Assembly (NCBI GenBank): GCA_041391725.1
Contig: JAWKNL010000017.1
Span: forward strand, 1-64,000
From: JAGQVA01 sp041391725
Lineage (GTDB): Bacteria > Bacteroidota > Bacteroidia > J057
Reading direction: 5' to 3'
DNA length: 64,000 bases
The notes under the pieces are model-generated. The model saw only the letters and a list, made by a program, of their open reading frames with translations. It searched no databases and was not told where the DNA came from. The position numbers and the translations under genes were made by a program. Shown here piece after piece: positions 49,528 to 59,030 of this stretch (within the stretch, counting starts at the first letter, position 1; every line of letters starts with the position of its first letter).

Positions 49528-51336
49528 ATGTCATCACATATTTATAAAGATGTAAAAGAGGAAGCGGAACGGAAGCAGGCTTTGTGGCCCTTCCTCCGCC
49601 GGATTTTTCAGATTAGCTTTCAATATAAAAAATGGTTCTGGCTCGTAACTGCCGGAGCCGCAGGTACGGCTATCGCCGATGGCATCCTCCCACTGATCTG
49701 GATTCACTATATCGATGAAGTCATCACACCAGCAATGGAAACATTTCGCGAAACAGGAGTCGCAGACTGGCGTGAAATGTACCGGCAGGCGATGGTGTTT
49801 GTCGTACTCTTTGTACTTCAGGCAGGTGCGATCGGCGCATTTATCCTGGCAGCGGGCCGTTTGAAGGAAAATGTCATATTTGACCTTCGCGAACAAATGT
49901 TTTCCAAATTGCAGCATTTGTCCTACAGCTTCTATGACAAAGCGGCCATCGGAAATCTTTCCATCCGCCTTACCTCGGACGTAAACCGGGTTGCCCAGGT
50001 AATTTCATGGGGATTTGTCGAGCTGCTGTTTGGCCTGATGATGATTACCGTCAGCCTTGCAGCTATGTTTTCCTACAACTGGAAACTCAGCCTGATCGTC
50101 ATGCTTTCCGTACCGGTATTGCTGTATCTTGCAATCAAAGTGCGGGGGCTGATCCTGCAATATTCCCGCAAGGCACGTAAGGCCTACAGCCAGATGGCGG
50201 CATTTCTCACCGAACATATCAACGGGCTGGAGGTAAACAAGACAACAGTTCAGGAAGAAAGAGCTACGGGCGAATTTCAGGAAGTAACCGGAGAATTGCA
50301 GTACGCGGCTTACAGGTCTTCCTATTATGCCTCGCTGTATTATCCGATTGTGGTGGTTACGGGTTCACTTTCTGCTGCGCTGGTAGTATTTCTCGGCGGG
50401 CATATGGCTATTGCCGGTATTACGGGCGTAACTATTGGCGTGCTTGCTGCTTTTTTCAGTTATGCGCGGATGATATTCGAGCCGATATTTGACATTACCC
50501 GGTTTTATGCTACAGCACAGGACAGTCTTTCGGCGGGCGAACGGATATTCAACCTGATTGATGAACCTATTGAAATCAAAGATCACGGCGAACTGCAGTC
50601 TTTTGAGGAAGTCCGTGGCGAGATACGCTTTGAATCCGTTGATTTTGGTTACGGACGGGGCGGAAATCTGATTCTGGAAAACTTTGACCTTACCATTCCT
50701 GCTGGACAGTCAGTGGCTATTGTCGGGCCTACCGGCAGTGGGAAAACGACGATTTCCAGTCTGATATGCAGATTTTACGAACCATTGGAAGGTGCTTTGA
50801 AAATCGACGGAGTAGATTACCGTGAACGCAAACTTCACAGTTTCCGGAGTCAGTTGGGCATCATTCTTCAGACTCCCCATTTGTTTTCAGGAACTTTCAG
50901 GGATAACCTCCGTTATGGAAACCCCGCCGCGACAGATGAGGAGATTGCCACAGCTTTGCGGATGATCGGTGCAGGTGAATTTGCTACCCGGCTCGATGAG
51001 CAGGTAGGAGAGGAGGGCGGAAACCTTTCTTCCGGCGAAAAACAGTTGATCTCCTTTGCCCGGACGCTGATCAAAAACCCGCGCATCCTCATCATGGATG
51101 AGGCGACATCTTCGGTCGATACCCTTGCCGAAATGCGGATTCAGCGCGGAATTGACTCCATGATCAAAGGCCGCACCGCCATCATCATTGCGCACCGGCT
51201 TTCGACTATCCGAAACTGCGACCGTATCCTGGTGATTGAAAAAGGGAAAATTGTGGAAGATGGCTCACATGAAGAACTGCTCTCAGGGAAAGGCCATTAT
51301 TTCCATCTTTACAACCGGCAGGTGCGGGAAAACTGA
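49528..51336 (+). CDS. ABC exporter half-transporter, subunit B (catalytic Walker B)
   Basis: 602 aa with six membrane helices and a C-terminal nucleotide-binding domain. Walker A is GPTGSGKTT; the signature is LSSGEKQLIS, a departure from LSGGQ; Walker B is ILIMDEATSSVD with the catalytic glutamate; the H-loop is IIAHRLSTIR. In the heterodimer its Walker A/B face the LSGGQ of subunit A (active site), while subunit A's DD Walker B faces LSSGE (degenerate site). Both subunits end with the usual EEGTP/EDGSH-type tail. A strong terminator follows the stop codon. Confidence 0.9.
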   Translation: MSSHIYKDVKEEAERKQALWPFLRRIFQISFQYKKWFWLVTAGAAGTAIADGILPLIWIHYIDEVITPAMETFRETGVADWREMYRQAMVFVVLFVLQAGAIGAFILAAGRLKENVIFDLREQMFSKLQHLSYSFYDKAAIGNLSIRLTSDVNRVAQVISWGFVELLFGLMMITVSLAAMFSYNWKLSLIVMLSVPVLLYLAIKVRGLILQYSRKARKAYSQMAAFLTEHINGLEVNKTTVQEERATGEFQEVTGELQYAAYRSSYYASLYYPIVVVTGSLSAALVVFLGGHMAIAGITGVTIGVLAAFFSYARMIFEPIFDITRFYATAQDSLSAGERIFNLIDEPIEIKDHGELQSFEEVRGEIRFESVDFGYGRGGNLILENFDLTIPAGQSVAIVGPTGSGKTTISSLICRFYEPLEGALKIDGVDYRERKLHSFRSQLGIILQTPHLFSGTFRDNLRYGNPAATDEEIATALRMIGAGEFATRLDEQVGEEGGNLSSGEKQLISFARTLIKNPRILIMDEATSSVDTLAEMRIQRGIDSMIKGRTAIIIAHRLSTIRNCDRILVIEKGKIVEDGSHEELLSGKGHYFHLYNRQVREN

Positions 51337-51337
51337 G

Positions 51338-51366
51338 AAGCGGGGGAATTCCCCCGCTTTTTTTAT
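51338..51366 (+). terminator. Rho-independent terminator of the ABC exporter operon
   Basis: AAGCGGGGG-AATT-CCCCCGCTT followed by five further Ts; a compact nine-bp GC-rich stem starting 2 bp after the stop codon. Confidence 0.85.
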
Positions 51367-51464
51367 AAATAGCACAGTGAGAACAATTAATGATCTACAG
51401 TTGTGAAATTTTGAATACAGATGAAAATAACGAATGATTAGTTTGTTCTGCTGAATTGCATTGT

Positions 51465-53618
51465 ATGAATACCCATTTCCCATCCCCCCTCACAGGACTG
51501 ATTATTTTGTGTCTTCTGGCTTCGTGCGGTCAGCCTTCTGCACAGGAAGCAGCACGCATAGACCGCCAGGCATTGGTAAGGCGGCATACCGTCGTTGTCA
51601 AAAAAATTGACCCATTATCATCCCTTTCCGTAGGAAATGGCGCATTTGCATTTACTGTGGATGTTACGGGACTTCAGACCTTTCCCGATCTTTACACTGA
51701 AGGGGTACCCCTGGGCACGCAATCGTCATGGGGCTGGCACAGTTTTCCCAATACCGAAAAATTTCGTTTTGAAGAGATTCTGAAAGAATATGATTATCAC
51801 GGGCGGAAAGTTGCCTATGATGTGCAGTGGAAAGAACCTTCCCGGCTGGCTCAGGCGTCTGATTATTTGCGCCGGAATCCTCATCGCCTGCATCTGGGTA
51901 TCATCGGCCTGGCCATGTTTCACGCCAGCGGGGCGCCTGTATTACCCGAAGAGATAAAAGACATTCATCAGGAACTGGATATGTGGACCGGCGAAATTAC
52001 CAGCCATTTTTCAGTAGAGGATATGCCCGTGGAAGTACGCACTTTTTGCCACCCGGAAAAGGATATGATCGCCGCCGAAATCCGTTCTCCTATGGTGGCG
52101 AAAGGTCTGCTGAAAGTAAAATGGGCATTTCCTTATCCTACTGGTGCACATTCCGATAACGCTTCAGATTGGAGTGTTGCTGAAAAACATCAGTCTTTCC
52201 TTATTCCGGAAGGAGAAAATTCAGCTAACATTCTCCGTACCCTTGACAGCACCTCCTATATTGCGCGGGTGGCCTGGGAAGGAAATGCCGCGATTGACGA
52301 AAGTGGCGCGCATACATTTTTGTTATCTCCCGAATCGGATACAGATCGGTTTTCCTTCAGTTGTATGTTTTCTCCGGAGGGAGCGCCAAATACATTGCCT
52401 TCTCTGGAAGAAACCGCACAAAACAGCCAGGCAAGTTGGAAAGCATTCTGGGAGAATGGCGGAGTCGTGGATTTTACAGGCACGGCAGATTCCGCTGCTG
52501 CGGAACTGGAGCGGCGGGTGGTATTATCTCAGTATCTTACAGCCATTCAGTGTGCAGGACCATATCCGCCACAGGAGACAGGGCTTACCTATAACAGTTG
52601 GTACGGAAAATTTCATCTCGAAATGCACGCCTGGCACGGTGTACATTTTGCCCTATGGAACCGGACACACCTGATGGAGAAAAGTATGGACTGGTACAGT
52701 ACCGTTGCCGAAATTGCCCGCCACACAGCCCGGCGTCAAGGTTTTGCCGGATTGCGATGGTCGAAAATGACCGATCCTTCCGGGAGGGACAGTCCTTCAT
52801 CCGTAGGGGCATTTCTGATCTGGCAGCAACCGCATTATATTTACCTGGCCGAACTATGCTATCAGAATCAGCCTTCACAGGAAACACTTGAAAAATACGC
52901 TCCGTTTGTGTTCGAAACAGCAGAATTTATGGCTTCCTACGCATGGTATGATTCGGTTAAGAACCGGTACGTATTGGGGCCGGCACTGATTGCTGCGCAG
53001 GAGCGGCTGCCGGCAGAAACCACGATGAATCCGCCATTTGAACTGGCATACTGGCACTGGGGGCTTACCACTGCGCAGAAATGGCGGGAGAGAATGAGCA
53101 TTCCGCGGGAAGAAAACTGGGATCAGGTAATCAAAAAACTTTCAGGTATGGCTTCCCGGGGAGGTCTGTATCTCGCCGCCGAAACGGCGGAAGACACCTG
53201 GACGAATCCCCGCTATATGGGCGACCATCCCATGGTGCTTGGGGCATTTGGCATGTTGCCCGGACTTCCCAATCTGGATACAGCCATGATGCGCAGCACA
53301 TTCTTACACGTCTGGGACAACTGGCAGTGGGAACATACCTGGGGCTGGGACTACCCCATGGTAGCCATGACAGCGACCCGACTGGGCATGCCCGAAAAAG
53401 CCGTTGATGCCCTGCTGATGAAACAGCAGAAAAATACATTTCTCCCCAACGGACACAATTATCAGGATCAGCGGCTGCGCATTTACCTGCCCGGCAACGG
53501 CTCTCTGCTTACGGCAGTTGCTATGATGTGTGCAGGTTATGAAGGCGCAAATACTGACAATCCCGGATTTCCCAAAGACTGGGTTGTACGCTGGGAAGAC
53601 ATAGATCCACTTCCATAA
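51465..53618 (+). CDS. Lipoprotein glycoside-hydrolase-like protein, (alpha/alpha)6 barrel, rhamnose-linked context
   Basis: 717 aa from the ATG at 51465, which directly precedes a lipoprotein signal (LIILCLLASCGQPS, lipobox LLAS-C); the frame opens three codons earlier. The N-terminal part is beta-rich (VGNGAFAFTVDVTGLQTFPD). The C-terminal ~370 residues are helix-rich with LTYNSWYGKFHLEMHAWHGV, GFAGLRWSKMTDPSGRDSPS, FELAYWHWGLTTAQKW and WEHTWGWDYPMVAMTATRLG. This resembles the barrels of inverting glycosidases such as GH65/GH95-like families; I cannot assign a CAZy family. The adjacent L-rhamnose mutarotase gene, 9 bp downstream, suggests a rhamnose- or 6-deoxysugar-releasing enzyme. Confidence 0.7.
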   Translation: MNTHFPSPLTGLIILCLLASCGQPSAQEAARIDRQALVRRHTVVVKKIDPLSSLSVGNGAFAFTVDVTGLQTFPDLYTEGVPLGTQSSWGWHSFPNTEKFRFEEILKEYDYHGRKVAYDVQWKEPSRLAQASDYLRRNPHRLHLGIIGLAMFHASGAPVLPEEIKDIHQELDMWTGEITSHFSVEDMPVEVRTFCHPEKDMIAAEIRSPMVAKGLLKVKWAFPYPTGAHSDNASDWSVAEKHQSFLIPEGENSANILRTLDSTSYIARVAWEGNAAIDESGAHTFLLSPESDTDRFSFSCMFSPEGAPNTLPSLEETAQNSQASWKAFWENGGVVDFTGTADSAAAELERRVVLSQYLTAIQCAGPYPPQETGLTYNSWYGKFHLEMHAWHGVHFALWNRTHLMEKSMDWYSTVAEIARHTARRQGFAGLRWSKMTDPSGRDSPSSVGAFLIWQQPHYIYLAELCYQNQPSQETLEKYAPFVFETAEFMASYAWYDSVKNRYVLGPALIAAQERLPAETTMNPPFELAYWHWGLTTAQKWRERMSIPREENWDQVIKKLSGMASRGGLYLAAETAEDTWTNPRYMGDHPMVLGAFGMLPGLPNLDTAMMRSTFLHVWDNWQWEHTWGWDYPMVAMTATRLGMPEKAVDALLMKQQKNTFLPNGHNYQDQRLRIYLPGNGSLLTAVAMMCAGYEGANTDNPGFPKDWVVRWEDIDPLP

Positions 53619-53627
53619 TCAGTTACG

Positions 53628-53942
53628 ATGAAGCGAAACGCATTTAAAATGAAACTTAAACCCGGCTTTGCCGCAGAGTACAAAAAAAGGCATGATGAAA
53701 TATGGCCAGAACTCAGCGCGCTACTCTCCGGGGCGGGAATTTCAGATTATTCCATTTATCTGGATGAGGAAACGAATATCCTGTTTGCCGTGCAGAAACT
53801 GACCGATGATTTTGATCCGGCGTCAATTCCCCAACACCCGGTGGTAAAAAAATGGTGGGCATACATGGCTGATATTATGGATACATACCCCGACAATGAA
53901 CCGGTTTCGCGACCGTTGCAGGAGGTATTTCATATGGATTGA
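53628..53942 (+). CDS. rhaM: L-rhamnose mutarotase
   Basis: 104 aa, the exact size of RhaM. It interconverts alpha and beta anomers of L-rhamnose (and L-fucose in some relatives) before catabolism. Tyr18 and His22 sit at the positions of the Escherichia coli active-site residues (AEYKKRHDEIWPEL). The strands YSIYLDEETNILFAV and the C-terminal VKKWWAYMADIMDTYPDN are conserved. It follows the glycosidase-like gene by 9 bp and is convergent with the SusR-like regulator (5 bp between stops). Confidence 0.92.
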   Translation: MKRNAFKMKLKPGFAAEYKKRHDEIWPELSALLSGAGISDYSIYLDEETNILFAVQKLTDDFDPASIPQHPVVKKWWAYMADIMDTYPDNEPVSRPLQEVFHMD

Positions 53943-53947
53943 GGATG

Positions 53948-56887
53948 TCATTCAGCCTGGTTGCGGATATTTTCGGCAAACTCACTGGGTGTGACGCCAA
54001 ATTCTTTTTTAAAGGCGCGGGTAAAGGAGTTGGGAAGGTCGTAACCTACCATATAGCTAATTTCTGCAACACTGAGCTTATTCTGGCTTAAAAGATCTCT
54101 TGCGCGTTTCATCCGAAAGGAACGCAGCAGTTCCTGTGGCTTCATTCCTGTAAGCTGCTTGATTTTTCTGATAAAATGCATATGGCTCAGATTGACCATT
54201 TCACACATCTTATTGACATTGAAATTGGCATCTGAAAGATTCTCCTCCATAATTTCCATTAGCCGGGATATTAGTTTTTCATCTGAAGAAGTAACCTGGA
54301 CCGGAGCCGGGGCAATTTCCTGTACAGATGACAGTTCGGGCCCGGCAGTGGCTTCTGCGCTCACTTCCTCTTCCGGGGTGGCAGTGGAATCGGAAGAGTG
54401 GCTTTTTTCGGCAGTTGTAATGGCAAGATAGGGCTGGGCCGCAGGAAATAATGGTCTGAAATAGATGAAAAGAATAAGGGCAAAAACCAGTGTAAAGAGA
54501 ATAGTTATAAAAAATCCGGCACTATACTGCTCCCATAAAGGAGTGACTACCTGAAAATTCAGCTTCCGGGGTGAATGCTCGATATTCATGTCGTTGTCGC
54601 GGGCCCTGACCTCAACCACATGATTTCCGGCAGGAAGACTTTCAATCGACACCGTGTTTTGGGGCAAAAACGGCGACCATTCGCCTTCATTCACCCGGAA
54701 AGAGAAAAAAATCTGGTCTTTCGCGGTATAATTTAAAAAGTCCTGACCTTCCCACTGAAAGGTAACGGTTTGGGAAAGCCTGCCCGACTTTGTACTGGTC
54801 AGAGAAACCGTCATGGGCGGATTTTTGTCCGGGATATAGCGGTAGCTGACAATTTCCTCCCGAGATAAATTGCCCACCTTTTTCCCGAGTTTGAGCGGTT
54901 TTCTTTTCCACTCGCGGGGCACTTTTGTAATCCATACCGAGCCCGAATCGTAGCGGATTTCTCCACCTTCTGCGGGCATATTCATTTCTTTGGGGAAAAG
55001 GCCACACTGCCAGCGGTTTCCGTCGAAGCGGCAGATATCATCTTCGGTAACGGCCCAGATCGAAACATCAGACTCAGCATATACACTGATGATAGTATTG
55101 CTTGTAAGGCCCGAATCTATCGTATAATTTTTCCAGGTGTGTCCGTCGAAGGTAAAAATGTCATAGAGCCGGGTACCTGCTACAAGGAGATTGCTGCAAT
55201 TGTGGAGGGAATTGACATAAGAATAGAGGCGCTCATCGGGTGCAGGAAACCAGGTTTTCCCATCAAATCCCAGCAGATGGCTTCCCCCCACCCAGAGGGT
55301 TCCATCGGGAGACTGTGCCAGTCCGTAAGCGTTATATTGGTTAAGTCCATTAGCGTTGCCGGGGTGAGATATCCAGTTCCGGGGTTGGGAAAGGGGATGG
55401 GGAAGACAGATTACACCTCCCTGATGTCCTTTTTGTTCGACGTGATCCACACTGCTGCCAAACCAGATGGAGCCGTCCGCGGCTTCAAAGGCAGCCCGGT
55501 AATCTATTCCCCACGAAAGGGTGGGGTGGAGGTCCATTTCCCAACGCTCACCGCTGAATAAAGCAGTCGCCGCAATTCCTTTGTGAGAACCGGCAGCCCA
55601 TAGCTGGCCGTGGGAAGTATGGAGGAGCCTTACCGGAGCATCCATAAGACCGGAGAGGGTGTCCCATGCCACCCAGCTACCGTTGGTTTCCGAAACAACC
55701 CTTCCGTCGGCTTCGATAAACCATTTTACCCCTTCGCGCGTCTGGCATTGAAAATTGAGTCCGGGAAAGGTCTGCCAATGGTCAGTAGAATAATCAATGA
55801 AAAAAACACGTGACCGGATACCCATAACCCATAGCCGGTTTTTCCCGGGGGAGAACCTGATCCGGTTGGCAGGCACCTGGTACTGAGGTGCTTTGTAAGT
55901 ATTCCATTTACCTGCATTGAGCGAATGAATCAGCCCCATACAACCAAACCAGAGGGTTCCATCTTCTGTTTCGGCAATGTCTGTTGTAAATTCATCGCTG
56001 TTGACATTGTCACTCAGGCGCAGATGCTCCCATTTTTTTCCATCAAAAATGCTCACCCCCAGATCAAAATCATCATTGATTGCCCAGATTTTTCCATCAC
56101 CCGACTGAAGGAGTTTTTGCTGAGCACCCAACGGGTAATCAGGGGTGGACGAATAAATCCGGAAATCCATAATGACACTTTCGCCTTCTGCGGGTGGGGT
56201 AAGGGCAATTAACCTTCCTTCCGAACCGATGTCTGCGGCGATCCAGAATTTGCCGTCTTCGGTTTGAATGGCACTGGTAAAGTTTTCGGGGGAATGGCCC
56301 GCTGAAAAAGCCACTGGAAGTGCAACCCATCGAATATCAGGTAAATGAGGAGAAAACTGTCTGATCAAAGAAGAATCAGAAAAACAAACCGGGCGTTGAT
56401 TTGAGGACAGAAGGATAACACCAAAGGAGGCTGACACAAGCATTGCACCTGATTTCAGCGGAGAAACGGCCCTGATAAATCCATGGGTAGCCGTGTCAAG
56501 GGAAAACAACGGCTGCCAGATTTCTCCATTATAAGAATAAACTTCACTGGCGGATACGGCAATCAGGTTGCCTTGTGGAGTGGCAGTGATATCGAAAACC
56601 GGATTTGCGGTATCACCGGTTATTTTATGAGGTATTAATCGATATCCATCGTATTCGAGGATGTTATGATCGGTGGCAAACCAGATGTGGTCTTCCTTAT
56701 CTTCATATACAGCCTGAACACCTTTCCCTTCTGCAACATCCAGGCTTTTCCACCGCCAGGACTCAGAAAAGGGCGAAAAAAGTGCAGGATAATAATGCTT
56801 CTGGCCCATAGCGGGGGTTAAAGCCAGAAGAAAGAAAAATGCACCTGCCAGAAAGTAATGCCATTCCTTAAGAGCAGCGTTTTGCAT
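53948..56887 (-). CDS. SusR-like membrane-spanning AraC-family regulator
   Basis: 979 aa. A signal/anchor segment lies at ~10-28. A two-component-regulator-type beta-propeller (Reg_prop repeats such as EDKEDHIWFATDHNILEYDG, ETEDGTLWFGCMGLIHSLNA, QSPDGTLWVGGSHLLGFDGK) fills ~40-690. A Y_Y_Y domain follows at ~700-785 (AKDQIFFSFRVNEGEWSPFL, GNHVVEVRARDND). One membrane helix is at ~795-815 (AGFFITILFTLVFALILFIY). The cytoplasmic C-terminus is an AraC HTH (~880-975: NVNKMCEMVNLSHMHFIRKI, SYMVGYDLPNSFTRAFKKEF). There is no histidine kinase or receiver domain, so the sensor acts directly on DNA, as in SusR. The neighbouring carbohydrate genes are the likely targets. Confidence 0.88.
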   Translation of the reverse strand: MQNAALKEWHYFLAGAFFFLLALTPAMGQKHYYPALFSPFSESWRWKSLDVAEGKGVQAVYEDKEDHIWFATDHNILEYDGYRLIPHKITGDTANPVFDITATPQGNLIAVSASEVYSYNGEIWQPLFSLDTATHGFIRAVSPLKSGAMLVSASFGVILLSSNQRPVCFSDSSLIRQFSPHLPDIRWVALPVAFSAGHSPENFTSAIQTEDGKFWIAADIGSEGRLIALTPPAEGESVIMDFRIYSSTPDYPLGAQQKLLQSGDGKIWAINDDFDLGVSIFDGKKWEHLRLSDNVNSDEFTTDIAETEDGTLWFGCMGLIHSLNAGKWNTYKAPQYQVPANRIRFSPGKNRLWVMGIRSRVFFIDYSTDHWQTFPGLNFQCQTREGVKWFIEADGRVVSETNGSWVAWDTLSGLMDAPVRLLHTSHGQLWAAGSHKGIAATALFSGERWEMDLHPTLSWGIDYRAAFEAADGSIWFGSSVDHVEQKGHQGGVICLPHPLSQPRNWISHPGNANGLNQYNAYGLAQSPDGTLWVGGSHLLGFDGKTWFPAPDERLYSYVNSLHNCSNLLVAGTRLYDIFTFDGHTWKNYTIDSGLTSNTIISVYAESDVSIWAVTEDDICRFDGNRWQCGLFPKEMNMPAEGGEIRYDSGSVWITKVPREWKRKPLKLGKKVGNLSREEIVSYRYIPDKNPPMTVSLTSTKSGRLSQTVTFQWEGQDFLNYTAKDQIFFSFRVNEGEWSPFLPQNTVSIESLPAGNHVVEVRARDNDMNIEHSPRKLNFQVVTPLWEQYSAGFFITILFTLVFALILFIYFRPLFPAAQPYLAITTAEKSHSSDSTATPEEEVSAEATAGPELSSVQEIAPAPVQVTSSDEKLISRLMEIMEENLSDANFNVNKMCEMVNLSHMHFIRKIKQLTGMKPQELLRSFRMKRARDLLSQNKLSVAEISYMVGYDLPNSFTRAFKKEFGVTPSEFAENIRNQAE

Positions 56888-57021
56888 GGCAGAAGTAGTT
56901 TGTAGGTTTGATCCGTGGATTTAATTTACACAACAGAGCCTAAATTACAAACTTCTTTGCTTTTTGGCAGGTGAAATAATGAGGATCGAATGTTAAATTT
57001 TGAATATTGGCAGCGGCTTCG

Positions 57022-57474
57022 TTATTCAACTTTATACCAGTACTGGGTGCGGCCAATGAGTGAAAATCCCAGGTAACCTCTGACTTTCAGCTTGTTTTTA
57101 TCCATCAGCTCAATATAACAACTATAAACACTGCCGTTTTTGGGGTCAAGGATTTCGCCATCTTCCCAGACATTTCCTTTTCCTTTTACCAGGCCTTCCA
57201 GAATCACCATACCCATCACTCTTTTATTGTAGCGTGGATCGTCTTTTGAACATTCGTCGCAGATCGGGTCCTGTTCTTCACTGGGTTTGCGAAAAAGCTG
57301 AACAACCTTTCCGTAAAGTTTTCCATCTTTTTCAAAAATTTCTACAATTGACTTCTGGTCTCCGGTTTCATCGTCAATAGTTTTCCACTTTCCTACCGGG
57401 GACTGTGCATTCAGGCCCAGTACAGCAAAAAACAGGATCAATGTCGATAGTGTGGTTCTTTTCGCGAGTCTCAT
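57022..57474 (-). CDS. DUF2147 exported protein
   Basis: 150 aa with a signal peptide ending GLNAQ. The mature region starts SPVGKWKTIDDETGDQKSIV and contains YGKVVQLFRKPSEEQDP, the conserved C-D-E-C pair (ICDECSKDDPRYNKRV), GMVILEGLVKGKGNVWEDGE and GYLGFSLIGRTQYWYKV, as in the DUF2147 family. These proteins are periplasmic and of unknown function; their fold is lipocalin-like. It is transcribed alone and divergently from the NlpC/P60 gene. Confidence 0.9.
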   Translation of the reverse strand: MRLAKRTTLSTLILFFAVLGLNAQSPVGKWKTIDDETGDQKSIVEIFEKDGKLYGKVVQLFRKPSEEQDPICDECSKDDPRYNKRVMGMVILEGLVKGKGNVWEDGEILDPKNGSVYSCYIELMDKNKLKVRGYLGFSLIGRTQYWYKVE

Positions 57475-57616
57475 AAATTTAAAATTTTGGTAAAATTACA
57501 CAATTTTTGATAATAAGCGTTTTACATCGGATACGGTTATTCATGGTATCTTTTGTTGATCATTTCCGTAACAACCAGTTTGTGAGGCAGATACAGATAT
57601 TGAATATGATCTGATT

Positions 57617-58231
57617 ATGAAAAAACTCCTGGCTCTTCTATTTGTTGTATTTGTCTTCTACAAGTGTAGCGGACTTTTTCACCAGGCAAAACCGGAGAAG
57701 AATGATACTTCAAAGGAAAATACCTCAAACCCTGTTGTCACCCCGTCTCCTATTCCTGAACTTCCATTACCTGCACCGGTATCATTACCTGCGCGGCCCG
57801 CGGCAGACGAACCTGTCATTATCTCCCGGAAGATCAATATTTCCAGTCTCCTTCAATTGGCCGGCGACCTTGAAGGCAGCCCCTATCAGGCCGGTGGTAC
57901 TGATCCCGAAGGGTTTGATTGCTCCGGATTTGTGGGATATGTGTATGCACAGGAAGGGCTGAATCTTCCACGCTCCAGCCGGTCTATGGCTATGTATGGG
58001 AGAAGAATCGACCGGCAGGATGTACAGCCGGGAGATCTTTTATTTTTTACTGGAGAGGACGCAAAAAGTGGAGAAATCGGCCATGTTGCCCTTGTGTCAG
58101 GAAAAAAAGGGAAAAAGATATTTATTATTCACGCAACCAATCGCGGGGTAGTGACAGACAATCTGTTGCATATGAAGTACTACAGCGAACGATATCTCAC
58201 TGCTACAAGACCCTACGAACGGGAAGAGTAG
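57617..58231 (+). CDS. NlpC/P60 (C40) peptidase, possible lipoprotein
   Basis: 204 aa. The N-terminal leader LLALLFVVFVFYKCSG suggests a lipoprotein (cysteine at residue 17), though the lipobox is not ideal. A proline-rich linker follows (~38-70). The C-terminal NlpC/P60 domain has catalytic Cys102 in FDCSGFVGYVY, His156 in EIGHVALV, and His172 in FIIHATN as the third polar residue. The domain cleaves peptidoglycan stem peptides (gamma-D-Glu-meso-DAP type) in the periplasm. It is a single gene and is followed by ~340 bp that contain no complete gene. Confidence 0.9.
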   Translation: MKKLLALLFVVFVFYKCSGLFHQAKPEKNDTSKENTSNPVVTPSPIPELPLPAPVSLPARPAADEPVIISRKINISSLLQLAGDLEGSPYQAGGTDPEGFDCSGFVGYVYAQEGLNLPRSSRSMAMYGRRIDRQDVQPGDLLFFTGEDAKSGEIGHVALVSGKKGKKIFIIHATNRGVVTDNLLHMKYYSERYLTATRPYEREE

Positions 58232-58384
58232 AAAATGTTTTTGCAAGCTCATAAAGGTTGCTTATTTTTACACTTCTATACGATCTTTCATACAGTCTCT
58301 TGTAGAGATATGAACTATATCCTGCATGAATACCTAACTGTTTTTGAACCTAACAGTTACACGTAATTAGGGATTTGCTCACAG

Positions 58385-58474
58385 TGGCAAGGGCGGGCCT
58401 CAGCCGTTGACTTGTCCGGCTTCCATCTGGACGGAGGATTACCGAAACACTTTGGCGTCTCTATGCATGTTTGA
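58385..58474 (+). other. Possible transposase remnant
   Basis: A 30-codon in-frame stretch reads WQGRASAVDLSGFHLDGGLP, similar to the xASAVDLSxFKLDGSH segment of IS5-like transposases. It has no start codon and stops at TGATAG. The resemblance is short and from memory. The rest of 58232-58549 is AT-rich with no gene; a degenerate operator-like sequence lies near 58353-58370. Confidence 0.2.
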
Positions 58475-58549
58475 TAGGGGTTTCAATAAACTCCTGGTAT
58501 TTGTGCGGGTTTTTTTTTGTTTTCCCAAAACAATTTCCTTGCTTCGCGG

Positions 58550-58569
58550 TTAGTTACACCTGTAACTAA
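58550..58569. promoter_or_regulatory. Perfect MarR-type operator at the marR start
   Basis: TTAGTTACA-CC-TGTAACTAA is a perfect 9-2-9 palindrome, ending 5 bp before the ATG of the MarR gene. Its size and position fit autoregulation by a MarR dimer. A second copy lies at 59031-59050. Confidence 0.7.
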
Positions 58570-58574
58570 GTTTT

Positions 58575-59024
58575 ATGAACCCAGACTTTGATTTTGGACA
58601 ATCTATTGCCTCGCTGGTAGGAAAAACCGGCGGCCTGATGGGGCATGTCCTGACTGAACGCTTTCGCGCAGCAGGCTATGACCTGACGGTAGAGCACTGG
58701 ATCGTCCTGGCTCACCTCTGGCGTAAAGACGGGCGCAACCAGCAAGAGCTTGCCGGTATGGCCGGGCGGCATAAAACCGCCATCACCAGAGCCATAAACT
58801 GGCTGGAAGAGCGCGATTTTGTCGTTCGTATTCCCGATAAAACCGACAGAAGGAATAATCTCATTTACCTTACACACAAAGGAAAAAATCTCAAAGACGT
58901 TCTTATGCCCTGTGCCATCTCAACTCAGGAAGACGCCACCCGCGGCATCTCTCCCGAAGACATGGATCACTGTAAAAACGTTTTGATGATGATTCTTGAG
59001 AATTTGAAGAAATATGCATGTTAA
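58575..59024 (+). CDS. MarR-family transcriptional regulator
   Basis: 149 aa, the usual size. The winged-helix DNA-binding region is at ~45-100: WIVLAHLWRKDGRNQQELAG, HKTAITRAINWLEERDFVVR (recognition helix) and the wing with IPDKTDRRNNLIYLT, including the conserved D-R-R. The dimerisation helices flank it. It is followed by an RND adaptor and pump gene and flanked by two operators with the same 9-2-9 design, so it very probably represses itself and the efflux operon until a ligand binds. Confidence 0.92.
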   Translation: MNPDFDFGQSIASLVGKTGGLMGHVLTERFRAAGYDLTVEHWIVLAHLWRKDGRNQQELAGMAGRHKTAITRAINWLEERDFVVRIPDKTDRRNNLIYLTHKGKNLKDVLMPCAISTQEDATRGISPEDMDHCKNVLMMILENLKKYAC

Positions 59025-59030
59025 AGATTG

